A stretch of 64,000 bases of DNA, taken from Phytoactinopolyspora mesophila (GTDB lineage Bacteria; Actinomycetota; Actinomycetes; Jiangellales; Jiangellaceae). Positions 49,353 through 57,518 of the stretch are shown here, piece after piece. Positions within the stretch are counted from its first letter, which is position 1. Each line of letters opens with the position of its first letter. The stretch spans positions 348,934 through 412,933 of the forward strand of contig NZ_WLZY01000007.1 in the NCBI RefSeq assembly GCF_010122465.1. Direction: 5' to 3'. The translations under genes were made by a program, and so were the position numbers. Under the pieces are notes generated by a model. That model had not been told where the DNA came from. It did no database searches and saw only the letters and a list, made by a program, of their open reading frames with translations.

Positions 49353-49955
49353 TCAGTGTCGCCGTAGGGCGGTGATAGCTCCATGACGACGCCGGCCAGG
49401 ATCCGTACGAGTCTGGGTGTCGCTCACCACGAATCCGGCCTGCTCGATGCGGGACGAGAGCAGGTCAACGGGCCAGAAGTAGGCCGTCGTCACAGCGTGG
49501 TCGAACGGGGCCGGCTCGGGCCCTTCGAAGAAGCCGACGGCCAGGCCACCGCCTGGCCGTATTGCCCGCGCGAACTCGGTCAGCAGTGCATCGATCTCAT
49601 CCGGATCGGTGTGGATCAGTGAGTACCAGGACAGAACGCCGCCAAGACTCGCGTCTTCCACGTCTAGCCGATCCGCATGACCGATCCGGTAGGCGGCGTC
49701 GGGGTATCTGCGTCGAGCGTCGTCGATGAACTCCGGAACAGGATCGACACCCTCGACGTCCACGCCGCGCTCACGCAGGTAGTTCGTCCACTGCCCCGGA
49801 CCGCAACCCACGTCGATGATGTGCCCGCCCACGCCTCGGGCCCACGCCAGCACGTACTCACGATCTTGATCCGCGGCATGCTCGATGCTGCCGACCACCG
49901 CGATGTACTCCCCTGCCCGAGCGGCATAAGCATCCCGAACCCGCGCCACAGACAT
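49353..49955 (-). CDS. Class I SAM-dependent methyltransferase
   Basis: 200 residues from ATG 49955. Motif I is GGHIIDVGCGPGQWTNYL, acidic motif II VDVEGVDPVPEFID, and motif IV region GGVLSWYSLIHTDPDEID. The C-terminal DHAVTTAYFWPVDLLSSR probably shapes the acceptor site. Similar small methyltransferases are scattered in actinobacteria with unknown acceptors. It is not in an operon. Confidence 0.9.
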   Translation of the reverse strand: MSVARVRDAYAARAGEYIAVVGSIEHAADQDREYVLAWARGVGGHIIDVGCGPGQWTNYLRERGVDVEGVDPVPEFIDDARRRYPDAAYRIGHADRLDVEDASLGGVLSWYSLIHTDPDEIDALLTEFARAIRPGGGLAVGFFEGPEPAPFDHAVTTAYFWPVDLLSSRIEQAGFVVSDTQTRTDPGRRRHGAITALRRH

Positions 49956-50047
49956 GCAGCGATCCTACGGACGCGCCGCACTCAAGACTTGCATCCACGC
50001 ACCCGGCGAGTCGGTCCGAAACAAATCGGCGCAAGCCCGACGGACCG

Positions 50048-50524
50048 CTAGCTGACGGCCTGCTTGACGAGTTCAGTGAGCTTCTCCCAAGCCTGCTCGC
50101 TCGGCTCGGTCAACGCGTACGACGTCGGCCACAGGCCGTGGGCGTCGTCGAGATTGGCCTGCATACTGAACCCGAACGTCGAGTACCGCTCCTTGTCCAT
50201 CTGCCCACTACGAAAGAAGCACACGACCTTTCCCTTGCGGGCGTAGCCGGGCTGCCCGTAGTAGAGCTTCGGGGCCAACTCCGGCGCGGCAGCGGTGACG
50301 ATCGCGTGGACTCGTTCAGCCAGTACACGATCCGACTCCGGCATCTGGGCGATTTTGGCCAGCACATCGGCCTCGTCGGCTGCCGCTTTGTCCTTGCCAC
50401 GGCCGCGCCGTGCCTGCGCCTTCAGCTCCGCGGCCCGCTCCTTTATCGAGACGCGCTCCTGCGCCGAGAACCCCTCCTCCGAGGACTGGCCCTTCCCGCC
50501 GGACTTCGACCCGGTACCCATCAT
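50048..50524 (-). CDS. DUF1801-type protein
   Basis: 158 residues from ATG 50524 (or 50521), with GAGGAG 6 bases upstream. A charged Gly/Ser/Lys N-terminus (KSGGKGQSSEEGFSAQERVS) precedes the DUF1801-like fold (HAIVTAAAPELAPKLYYGQP, then GKVVCFFRSGQMDKERYSTF). The Y-G-Q-P-G-Y segment is a good match to this YdhG-like group, whose member in Bacillus was proposed to bind iron. Function here is unknown. Confidence 0.8.
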   Translation of the reverse strand: MMGTGSKSGGKGQSSEEGFSAQERVSIKERAAELKAQARRGRGKDKAAADEADVLAKIAQMPESDRVLAERVHAIVTAAAPELAPKLYYGQPGYARKGKVVCFFRSGQMDKERYSTFGFSMQANLDDAHGLWPTSYALTEPSEQAWEKLTELVKQAVS

Positions 50525-50624
50525 CGATACTCCTCTGCTCGTATCTTCGTCATCCACTTGCTCCGCCTCCACGCTAGGAGCACAACGTGTCCGGCACTTC
50601 TCGATTCCTGACCGATACCGTGGC

Positions 50625-51470
50625 TCAGCCAGCGGTGGGGCCGGCCTCACGGAGGAACTCCGTCATCGCAGCCGCCACCTGTGCCGGCTGGTCCAGCATC
50701 ACGAGCACCTTGGCGTCGTCGATCACCCGGAGCCGGGCATGCGGAATCAACTCGGCGAGCCGTTGCCCGTGGGCCAGCGGCATCACGCGATTGTCCGACC
50801 AGAGCACCAGCACGTCGCCATTGAACTTGCGTAGCGCTTCGGTGTCCGCGATGAGTTCGGCGTCGTCGAAACGGCCGGTAGCGTGAACGCGGACGTCACG
50901 GCGTACCCGCGGATCACGAAGACCAGGTTCGGTCCATCCGCGAACCAGATCATCGGGGACCGGGCGCTTCGCCATTTGCCCCAACATGGGCGGCGTCCGG
51001 CGTAGCCAGCTGATCCGCAGCTGACGCAACGCGAGGGTCAGCCCGCCGGGCATCCGCGCGGCAAACTTCACCATGGCACCCGGCAGGCCGGGCGGGAAGT
51101 TCTCGAAAGCCTCGCTCGGGCAGATGATTTGCCGGGCGATCCGGTCATCGAGGCCGTACGCGGTCATGAACAGGGCGCCGCCCCAGTCGCTGTGCACCAT
51201 CACGACGTCGCGCAGGTCCAAGGCCGCCAGGAATTCCGCGACAAGCTGACCGAGCCCACGCAAGCTGAGATCGGCGTCAGCGTTCATCGGGGTGCGGTGC
51301 GCGCCTAGCGGCAGGTCCGGCCGGATGTAGCGCCACCCGCTAGGGAGAAGGCCGATCACTTGATCCCACACCGTGTGGTTCATGAACAGCCCGTGCAGCA
51401 GTACCACGGGCGGCCCGGAACCGTTCTCGACGTAGTCGATGGTTCCGTGTGAGATCTCGACTTGCGGCAT
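50625..51470 (-). CDS. Alpha/beta hydrolase, dehalogenase/epoxide-hydrolase-like, His apparently missing
   Basis: 281 residues from ATG 51470. VVLLHGLFMNHTVWDQ is the oxyanion loop. The nucleophile elbow reads VVMVHSDWGGALF, with Asp in place of Ser as in haloalkane dehalogenases and epoxide hydrolases. The usual C-terminal GH-x-x-x-x-D/E motif is replaced by VIDDAKVLVMLDQP, so the catalytic His is not where expected. Either the enzyme is inactive or it uses another residue. It is followed on the opposite side by a TetR gene 53 bases upstream that may control it. Confidence 0.85.
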   Translation of the reverse strand: MPQVEISHGTIDYVENGSGPPVVLLHGLFMNHTVWDQVIGLLPSGWRYIRPDLPLGAHRTPMNADADLSLRGLGQLVAEFLAALDLRDVVMVHSDWGGALFMTAYGLDDRIARQIICPSEAFENFPPGLPGAMVKFAARMPGGLTLALRQLRISWLRRTPPMLGQMAKRPVPDDLVRGWTEPGLRDPRVRRDVRVHATGRFDDAELIADTEALRKFNGDVLVLWSDNRVMPLAHGQRLAELIPHARLRVIDDAKVLVMLDQPAQVAAAMTEFLREAGPTAG

Positions 51471-51523
51471 GTCTGCCTCGCTCTCTAGTGCGCCGGCTTC
51501 GGCACGATGTGGAATCGCTAGTC

Positions 51524-52075
51524 TCAGGAACGGCCGAGTATGAGGTCGCCGGCGCGGCCCATCACCTGCTCGCGGGTCCGGCCGAGGTGGTCGGCGGCGA
51601 GGAAGTGGTGGCCGATGGCCATGCAGAACGCCAGCAGGCACCAGGCCTCGATTTCATCGGGGTCCTGGCGGATCGTCCCGATGGCGTCACGCAGCACCTG
51701 CATCCGCCGGTTGTCCACTCTGCGCAGCCGGTCGGCCACAGCCGGGTCACGCCGCGCCCAGTCGCGAACCGCCAGGTCGATGGGGAGCAGCCGGTCGGAA
51801 AAGGTGAGCTGACCGGCGAGGCGGGCTTTATGGAGCGCGTCACCGCCCGCCTGCTCGACACGGTCGAGGACGACGTCGATGCTCTCCCGCTCCCATGTGT
51901 CGAGCATCGCCTCCAGCAGGGCGCTTCGGTCGGTGAAGTAGCCGTAGAAGCCACCCTTGGTCACGCCCAGCGCCTTGGCCAGCGCCTCGATCCGTACCGC
52001 GTCCACGCCGCCGTCGGCCAGAGTCCGCAACCCCTCCTCGACCCACTTCTCGCGCGGTGTGCGCAGCGCGCCCAT
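51524..52075 (-). CDS. TetR family regulator
   Basis: 183 residues from ATG 52075. The HTH is LADGGVDAVRIEALAKALGVT followed by KGGFYGYFTDRSALLEAML. Length and the C-terminal ARRDPAVADRLRRVDNRR segment resemble AcrR-like actinobacterial regulators. Two palindromic sites lie 30-83 bases upstream, in the shared region with the DUF2867-like gene at 52175. The hydrolase gene at 50625 is read in the same direction downstream. Confidence 0.9.
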   Translation of the reverse strand: MGALRTPREKWVEEGLRTLADGGVDAVRIEALAKALGVTKGGFYGYFTDRSALLEAMLDTWERESIDVVLDRVEQAGGDALHKARLAGQLTFSDRLLPIDLAVRDWARRDPAVADRLRRVDNRRMQVLRDAIGTIRQDPDEIEAWCLLAFCMAIGHHFLAADHLGRTREQVMGRAGDLILGRS

Positions 52076-52104
52076 TGCGTGATCACCCCTCTGCCACAGG
52101 TGCC

Positions 52105-52158
52105 GGTTGTACGCCCCCGTACAACCCGTGTAATGTCGGTTATACCGTACCGTACAAC
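52105..52158. promoter_or_regulatory. Two TetR operators and promoter between TetR and DUF2867 genes
   Basis: O1: GGTTGTACG (52105-52113) and CGTACAACC (52118-52126), a perfect 9-4-9 palindrome. O2: GGTTATACC (52139-52147) and CGTACAAC (52151-52158), a degenerate copy. TATACC (52141-52146) inside O2 is a likely -10 for the rightward gene, so occupancy would block transcription. Confidence 0.75.
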
Positions 52159-52174
52159 AGCGAGCGAGGCAGCG

Positions 52175-52834
52175 ATGTCGAACCAGCGTCCCAAGAGCGA
52201 GCACACCAGCCGTCGCTGGCGGATCCACGAGATCGTCCCGGACTTCACGGTCGAGGATGTCTGGGTATTCCGGACGCCCGGCGCCGGGCCCGACGACTTC
52301 CCGCTGATGCTGCAGGCGCTGCGCGCCGACGGCGGACTGCACAACCAGTCGTGGGCGTCGCGGACGCTGTTCGCGATCCGGTGGAAGCTGGGCGCGCTCT
52401 TCGGCTGGGACGATCCGGCAGCCGGCTTGGATGCACGCGTCCGGTCGTTAATCGAGCGACTGCCCGACGACCTGCACCAGCCGGCGACCGGAACGCCGGT
52501 ACCGAACACCCCGTTCACCACGCTCTACGAGCTGGCCCACGAAGGCGCCTACGAGCTGGCCAACAAGACCGTCCACGACGTCCTGCACCTCGGCTGGGTC
52601 GAGGGACGCAACGGCGAGCACGAACTACAAATGGCGGCCCTCGTCAAGCCCAACGGACTGTTCGGCCGGATCTACCTGAGCGCGATCAAGCCGTTCCGGT
52701 ACCTCGTCGTCTACCCAGCCATGACCCGTCAGTGGGAGCGCGCCTGGCTGAAGCACCGCGACACCGGCCGCCAGCAGACCACTCCCGCCGAACCTCGTAG
52801 GCACGACCACAATGAGACTGGAGATGTTAGATGA
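52175..52834 (+). CDS. DUF2867-like protein
   Basis: 219 residues from ATG 52175 with GAGG 6 bases upstream. HEIVPDFTVEDVWVFRTPGA, WKLGALFGWDD, TTLYELAHEGAYELANKTVH and LFGRIYLSAIKPFRYLVVYP resemble DUF2867 proteins, some of which are fused to SDR enzymes. No catalytic residue set is known to me. It is first in a two-gene operon with the DUF6463-like membrane protein (ATGA overlap) under the divergent TetR. Confidence 0.8.
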   Translation: MSNQRPKSEHTSRRWRIHEIVPDFTVEDVWVFRTPGAGPDDFPLMLQALRADGGLHNQSWASRTLFAIRWKLGALFGWDDPAAGLDARVRSLIERLPDDLHQPATGTPVPNTPFTTLYELAHEGAYELANKTVHDVLHLGWVEGRNGEHELQMAALVKPNGLFGRIYLSAIKPFRYLVVYPAMTRQWERAWLKHRDTGRQQTTPAEPRRHDHNETGDVR

Positions 52835-53238
52835 TCAAGTGGGCAGGTTGGCTCATTCTGCTGTTCCCGGGTGTCGGGCACAGCCTGGGCGCGCTATTGG
52901 AGACCGCACCGAGCCACGCCAGCGCGTGGTTCGACGGCGACGGCTGGCACACAGACGCCACCGAGATGACTCACGCCCAGGCGACGCTCTGGTACACCGT
53001 CGGCAGCTTCGGCATTCCCTTCCTGCTGCTCGGCCTGCTCATCCTCTGGCTGGCCTACCGTGGAATAACTCCGCCGTCATTCATCGCCTGGGGGATCGCG
53101 GCCTGGGCGGCAGTCGCCACAGCAGCCGGCGGCCCCTCACCGCTGCTCGTCCTCTTCGTCGCGGCGGCCCTGCTGCTACTCGGGGCCAAGCGGGCCGCAC
53201 GTCATGACCAGTCGGATCCAGAGCCGGCCGCGGCGTGA
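52831..53238 (+). CDS. Small membrane protein, DUF6463-like
   Basis: 135 residues, starting in the stop of the DUF2867-like gene (ATGA). Four hydrophobic segments: about 4-22, 55-75, 80-100 and 105-122. The loop after helix 1 (SHASAWFDGDGWHTDATEMT) and TLWYTVGSFGIPFLLLGLL match small DUF6463 membrane proteins. Coupling to the DUF2867-like gene and TetR control suggest a joint function, which is unknown. Confidence 0.8.
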   Translation: MIKWAGWLILLFPGVGHSLGALLETAPSHASAWFDGDGWHTDATEMTHAQATLWYTVGSFGIPFLLLGLLILWLAYRGITPPSFIAWGIAAWAAVATAAGGPSPLLVLFVAAALLLLGAKRAARHDQSDPEPAAA

Positions 53239-53251
53239 GAAGCCGCGGACG

Positions 53252-53345
53252 AGCGCCCCTCCCCCGCGTTTCCGCAGGTGAGGGGCGCTCTACCAGTGGT
53301 AGCCCCGACGGGATTCGAACCCGAGTTACCGCCTTGAGAGGGCAA
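53252..53345 (-). repeat. tRNA-Glu(CTC) 3'-end fragment with terminator: left boundary of the island
   Basis: On the complementary strand this reads a tRNA anticodon arm with loop CTCTCAA, a T arm (GGGTTCGAATCCC) and GGGGCTACCA. A hairpin (AGCGCCCCTC / GAGGGGCGCT, 53252-53261 with 53280-53289) follows. The 5' half of a tRNA is not recognisable, so it is a fragment. Positions 53254-53323 match 58762-58831 in 68 of 70 bases. It marks an integration scar (att site) of an element that targeted tRNA-Glu. Confidence 0.8.
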
Positions 53346-53530
53346 CGAGCCAGGACGCTCCAACATGCTACTGACCTGTGACAACACCAGGTCGACTCCC
53401 GCAGAGAGGGAAACTTGGACACGTACTTGGCACGAATGCTCGCCGATGGCCGGAGCTGACCGCTCACCGATGCGGCGACACGTCGCCGACGTCCCCGCCT
53501 CGGGCTGTCCGGCTGCGTGATCGCAAGGTC

Positions 53531-53794
53531 ATGACTGCTCCCGCTGAACCACTGCCCAGTGGTGGGCCAATACCGCCGGACGCCGATCCGGCCATCCGCG
53601 CGCGCCTGAGCTGGCGGATCGCCGTAGAGGTCGACGCCGAGTGGGGCATCGTCCCGGAGCGGACCAAGCAGTCGAAGGATCTCAGCGCGGCACTGATCGC
53701 TGCCCCAGTCTCACGGTGGCTTGTGACCGTCGGACGGCCGGTCGGGGACCTACGGGACGCCAGGTGCATTCACGGAGATCGCCGATCTACGTGA
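53531..53794 (+). pseudogene. Truncated DUF6247 gene
   Basis: ATG 53531 opens with a Pro-rich segment and then DADPAIRARLSWRIAVEVDA and EWGIVPERTKQSKDLSA, the N-terminal half of DUF6247 proteins, which behave as antitoxin-like partners of RelE-type toxins. After about 55 residues the family sequence ends. A second, frameshifted copy is at 55711. No ribosome site is evident. Confidence 0.65.
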
Positions 53795-54705
53795 ATACGT
53801 TCTCGAGCCGGGCGACGAGTTGCGACCGGACTGCTCTATCGAGTTTGTCAAGGTTTTGCTGCTTCCAGCGGACAGCAGGAAGGCGTTCGGCATCATCGAT
53901 CCCGAGCAGGGGCCAGTCCGGTTCACCGCGCTCGAATGAGACCAGAAACTGTCGGTGCGCGCTGGGCATCCGGCTCACGACCTCAATGATCAGGTCTTCT
54001 CGCGCGTCAATCAGGTGCTCGATCGCCACAGGAGTGCTGGTCATACCGAGGAAGCCGCGCGTGTACTCGTGGCCGATGTCCTTACGCGTCGGGTTGATGA
54101 TCTCGTGCGTGGGACGGTTGTGACTGATCAGGTAGACCACAAAGGCACGACGCAGCTCGTCAGTCACTTCTTCACGCTCAAGCAAGTCGCGGATATCGAA
54201 TAGGTCACGCGGATGCTGGCGATCGAGCGCAGCGACGATCTTGCCAGCGTAAAGGTCGGGAAATGAACCGATGGGCGCTTCCGCGAAGCCGACTCGTCCT
54301 CAACCGATGGCGCCACGGCCATCAGTTGAGGCTCGTACACGCACCCCGCGTAGCACAGGCGTAACCTCGACCTTAACCTGCGCACTATCGGAGCGCGCTG
54401 TCAGCCGGGTGATCGTGGTCTCACCCTTGGCAGGAGCATGCAACGTCACTGAAAGCGCCAGCAGGGCCGGCTTCCAGCCGCTTGGCTATGCGCCTCAGAG
54501 CGCCGTGGATCTGCTCGAGAGAATGAGCACGCGGTGCGATGGGGATGTAGGTAAGGTCGATATCAACAGACAAGCGCGGCATATCCCTGATGAACAGGTT
54601 GATCGCGGTACCGCCCTTAAGAGCGAAGCAATCCTCGGCCGCGATGGAAGGAAGGAACCGCACGAGAGCAGCAACTTGGCGGCGGTAGGGCTCGCTAAAC
54701 GGCAT
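53787..54705 (-). pseudogene. abiEii: AbiEii-type nucleotidyltransferase toxin gene, frameshifted
   Basis: ATG 54705 overlaps the AbiEi stop by 11 bases. The start MPFSEPYRRQVAALVRFLPS and the nucleotidyltransferase motif FALKGGTAINLFIRDMPRLS, VDIDLTY are intact. The frame then changes near 54465, again near 54345 and near 54292. Each piece keeps AbiEii sense (QVKVEVTPVLRG; VYEPQLMAVAPSVEDE; GFAEAPIGSFPDLYAGKIVA, then DLFDIRDLLEREEV to the stop). Intact AbiEii is about 300 residues and modifies RNA to stop growth during phage infection. At least three indels make it inactive, unless the assembly is wrong here. Confidence 0.85.
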
Positions 54706-55513
54706 ACAAGTCCTCCGGCACGGTGATGTTGTACGTCGAATCCAGACGTCCACCGGGCACGAGCGCACGTTTACCCGAACCGAGGTTGACCTTCGCACGG
54801 TCGATCCGGGCCAGCCAAGCGTGCGAGTAGCGGTCGGCGAAAAAGAAGAAGAGCCGCTTGACCTTTACGCTCTTGCAACGTTCAAGTAGGTGCTGGACAC
54901 GCCGCGGGCTCAGCGCGACCATGCCTTCGAAAAGCACATCCGCCTGATGAAAGCTCTCCCGGGCCGGGAGTTCGTCCAGAAGCTCGAGCACGGCGCGCTC
55001 CGGCGTTGACACCATGAGCGGCCAGTTCCACTGTCCCCACGACACCGCGACGAATCCACCACGCGCCCATGCCTGGACGTCGCCATCTGTCCGGGGGGCG
55101 GATAGATCCGACGACGTCAACTCAGGTACAGCGATGTCGAATAGCCGCGTGTTCCTGTGATCGATGAGGCGCTGCGGCAGCTGCAGCGTCGGCAACCAGG
55201 TTGGCAGCGCACGATCCCTGTGCAGGTGAACCTCCGCATGAACCCGCGGAACATAGTGAGCAAGGCCACCGAGCTCGAGGGCAGTGCGCCCGCCGACCGC
55301 GACCGGATACTCAAGCAGAGTCTGCAAGGAGATGACAACCTGTTCCCAACTCAGCTCGGGACCAGGCCGACGATAAACCCGGCGTGCCGCTCGCTCAAGC
55401 CAGCCGTGGTTGACGTACGTCTGCCTAAGTGAACGGTAGTACCCATGCCGCTCCAGCCAGGCCGCATCCACCACGAGCCCCTCTGGAAGCTCGCGTTGCA
55501 GCTGGTTTAGCAT
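54695..55513 (-). CDS. abiEi: AbiEi antitoxin/repressor
   Basis: 272 residues from ATG 55513 (MLNQLQRELPEGLVVDAAWL); an in-frame ATG at 55543 is less likely. The N-terminal winged helix (YRSLRQTYVNHGWLERAARR, VYRRPG) and the C-terminal domain (ALELGGLAHYVPRVHAEVHL; TPERAVLELLDELP; RVQHLLERCKSVKVKRLFFF) are the AbiEi arrangement: autorepressor plus toxin-neutralising half of a type IV toxin-antitoxin and phage-defence system. It is uninterrupted although its toxin partner is broken. Confidence 0.88.
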   Translation of the reverse strand: MLNQLQRELPEGLVVDAAWLERHGYYRSLRQTYVNHGWLERAARRVYRRPGPELSWEQVVISLQTLLEYPVAVGGRTALELGGLAHYVPRVHAEVHLHRDRALPTWLPTLQLPQRLIDHRNTRLFDIAVPELTSSDLSAPRTDGDVQAWARGGFVAVSWGQWNWPLMVSTPERAVLELLDELPARESFHQADVLFEGMVALSPRRVQHLLERCKSVKVKRLFFFFADRYSHAWLARIDRAKVNLGSGKRALVPGGRLDSTYNITVPEDLYAV

Positions 55514-55710
55514 CTTTCTACGTTGCACATTACAAGTGTACATAGAGGTAGCTAGGCAAACCATCATGAAGTTTAATCTACTAGTAGATCTGCATACTCC
55601 GGATGCACAAACTTGACCATCCTCAAACCCGGCTACTCTTTGCGCACAAGAGATCTTGCGCAGATCCACGCCGAGTGCATCGACGGCGACGCCCAGCGCA
55701 ACCGGCTGCC

Positions 55711-55993
55711 GACCCGGTAGCTATCCGGGCACGCCTGAGCTGGCGAGTCGCCGTCGAGTTCGACGCCGAGTGGGACATCGTGCTCGAGCGGGCCAAGCAG
55801 TCCAAGACCTCACCGGCGTGCACGAGTTTTTCTCCGCAAGTGGCAACACATCGCTCACACCGAAGCCACCGATCCCGGTTCGTACTTCCGCGTGCTCGCC
55901 AAGACCGAGCAAATCACCCAGACCGGCCACAACCCCGACGCGGTACCCGCGGAGCAGATGCACGAACTGATCCGGCAACGCCTGGGCACATAA
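55711..55993 (+). pseudogene. DUF6247 gene with two frameshifts
   Basis: DPVAIRARLSWRVAVEFDA, EWDIVLERAKQSK is followed in a second frame by DLTGVHEFFS and in a third by KWQHIAHTEATDPGSYFRVL, AKTEQITQTGHNPDAVPAEQ and IRQRLGT-stop. A missing base near 55807 and two extra bases near 55835 explain it. No start codon is evident; the 5' end is fused to an integrase-like tail (55661-55720, IHAECIDGDAQRNRL). The toxin relic starts 1 base after its stop. Confidence 0.75.
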
Positions 55994-55994
55994 G

Positions 55995-56261
55995 GTGTAC
56001 CGCATCGTCCCCGACGCGGCCATACTCGACCAACTCGCCGCACTCCCCGACGAAGCACTGGCTGCCTACGCTGAGATCCTCGACGTTCTTCAGCTCACCC
56101 CATGGAACGGCCGTCCCCAGCATGACGCTAACCCCGACGGCGCAGTGAGGTGGTGGCCCTTCGGCCCTGACACGGCGGCCAGGTCATCTACCTCATCCAC
56201 GAGGAACAAGAAGAAGTCCACCTGCTGCTCATCCAATGGCTTGGCCGACAATCGCCCATAG
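55995..56261 (+). pseudogene. RelE/ParE-like toxin gene with a frameshift
   Basis: GTG 55995 starts YRIVPDAAILDQLAALPDEA, LAAYAEILDVLQLTPWNGRP and ends the good frame at VRWWPFGPD. The family C-terminus GQVIYLIHEEQEEVHLLLIQ-W continues in another frame from about 56180, consistent with loss of one G in GCGGCC. RelE-like toxins cleave mRNA. It forms a pair with the preceding DUF6247 relic; both are broken. Confidence 0.7.
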
Positions 56262-56366
56262 CTCTGTCGTGTCGCCCGGTGAAGACGGGGGATGTCGGTG
56301 AGAGCTTGCCTCTTGACGAGCGGGCTGCGCTTGCATATGCGATATCACGATAGATAGCATGTGTGG

Positions 56367-56639
56367 ATGCCGAACGTGCTCATCCGGGACGTGCCCGGTG
56401 ATGACTTGGAGCAGCTCCGGTCCGCTGCGGCGGACCGGGGGTTGTCGTTGCAGGCATACCTGCGCGAGGCCGTTCACATGCAGGCCGCACACCTGCGGCG
56501 GCGCCAAGCGCTGGACCGCGCAGCACGCCGCTTGCACGGGCAGACCGCCGTCCCAGATGATGAGCGGCTCGCTGTTCTTGACGCTGTGGACGACGCCCAC
56601 GTTGAGCGGGCGGAAGAACTTAGCGACCCGCCGACGTGA
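56367..56639 (+). CDS. FitA/VapB-type antitoxin (ribbon-helix-helix)
   Basis: 90 residues from ATG 56367 (a GTG two codons earlier is in frame). MPNVLIRDVPGDDLEQLRSA and AAADRGLSLQAYLREAVHMQ form an Arc/FitA-like ribbon-helix-helix, followed by a flexible acidic tail that would cover the toxin. Its TGA overlaps the toxin GTG (GTGA), giving the standard coupled toxin-antitoxin layout. It is probably autoregulated with the toxin. Confidence 0.9.
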   Translation: MPNVLIRDVPGDDLEQLRSAAADRGLSLQAYLREAVHMQAAHLRRRQALDRAARRLHGQTAVPDDERLAVLDAVDDAHVERAEELSDPPT

Positions 56640-57058
56640 TCGTCGACGCATCGGCGATCATCGACGCTGTTGCCGATGCCGGCCCGCGAGGAGAGGCCGC
56701 CCGCCGCGCACTGGCTGAGCATCCGGCGTCAGAGCCACTGATTGCGCCCGGCCACTTCGCATTCGAGGTGATGTCTGGACTGCGGGCAGCCGCCAACCGG
56801 CCGCAGCACCCATTCCAGCCCGAGGACATCGAGCAGGCACTGCTAGACGCCGAACAGTTCGAGGTCAGCATGGACGCCGTGATGTGGGTGGATGTGCACC
56901 GCGCGTGGGCGCTGTCCTCCGCGCTACGGTACGCCGACGCCATCTACGTGGCCTGCGCCGAGCGTCACCGGATGGCACTGCTGACCAGCGATGCGCGCAT
57001 CGCCAGGTCCGGCCTGCAAATACACTGCGAAATCATCACCATCACACCCGAGTCGTGA
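56636..57058 (+). CDS. VapC/FitB-type PIN-domain ribonuclease toxin
   Basis: 140 residues from GTG 56636. The PIN-domain acidic residues are in place: Asp4 in MIVDASAIID, Glu in FAFEVMSGLR (about 42), Asp in RYADAIYVACAE (about 101) and Asp in LLTSDARIARSG (about 119). Such toxins cleave RNA using Mg2+. The pair is one of the intact cargo modules of the island. Confidence 0.92.
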   Translation: MIVDASAIIDAVADAGPRGEAARRALAEHPASEPLIAPGHFAFEVMSGLRAAANRPQHPFQPEDIEQALLDAEQFEVSMDAVMWVDVHRAWALSSALRYADAIYVACAERHRMALLTSDARIARSGLQIHCEIITITPES

Positions 57059-57199
57059 TTATGAGGGATCGACCTCGGCAGGAGGTTCGCGGCCAGCCCC
57101 GGCCACCACCTACCGTGGCCACCCTGTGTCAATGCCGCCCAGATCATGGTGTAAACCGCGACTCATTGAAGCTTCAGTGAAGATCCGACTGGACCTCGG

Positions 57200-57496
57200 T
57201 CAGTCGAGGCCTTCGATGATGCGGAAGTCGCGTTCGAAGCCGTCGGGGAGTTCGGCCAGTGCCTTCTGGTAGGCCGCGCTCGCGCGTGCTGCGACCGCCT
57301 GTTCGAAGCTGTCGAACTCGATCAAGACGACGCGCTCGGCGATTCCGGCTTCGTGTGCGTCGACCCGGCTGCCGATGCTGGCGAGCACCCGCCCGCCCGC
57401 GGCCGCGACGGCTAGACCTGCCAGTTCGTTGTAGACATCAAAACTCTCGGGGTCATCGATGGTGGGGTAGACGCTGACCCAGTAGCCCTTGGGCAT
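57200..57496 (-). CDS. DUF1330 family protein
   Basis: 98 residues from ATG 57496. MPKGYWVSVYPTIDDPESFD, YNELAGLAVAAAGGRVLASI, RVVLIEFDSFEQAVAARASA, AYQKALAEL is a full-length DUF1330 dimeric alpha/beta-barrel protein. These are cytosolic with unsettled function. It is divergent from an HxlR regulator, with a 17-bp inverted repeat between them, so the regulator probably controls it. Confidence 0.9.
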   Translation of the reverse strand: MPKGYWVSVYPTIDDPESFDVYNELAGLAVAAAGGRVLASIGSRVDAHEAGIAERVVLIEFDSFEQAVAARASAAYQKALAELPDGFERDFRIIEGLD

Positions 57497-57518
57497 GGAA
57501 CCTCCAGTGTTGGGATGA

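Noticed and set aside
53291-53370. A complete tRNA gene at the left island boundary
   Set aside because: Only the anticodon and T arms and 3' end fit tRNA-Glu; the acceptor 5' strand does not pair, so it is a fragment. The same holds at 58801-58870.
53760-53940. Rightward peptide GAFTEIADLREYVLEPGDEL across the AbiEii 3' end
   Set aside because: It is antisense to a clear AbiEii C-terminus and has no own start or family.
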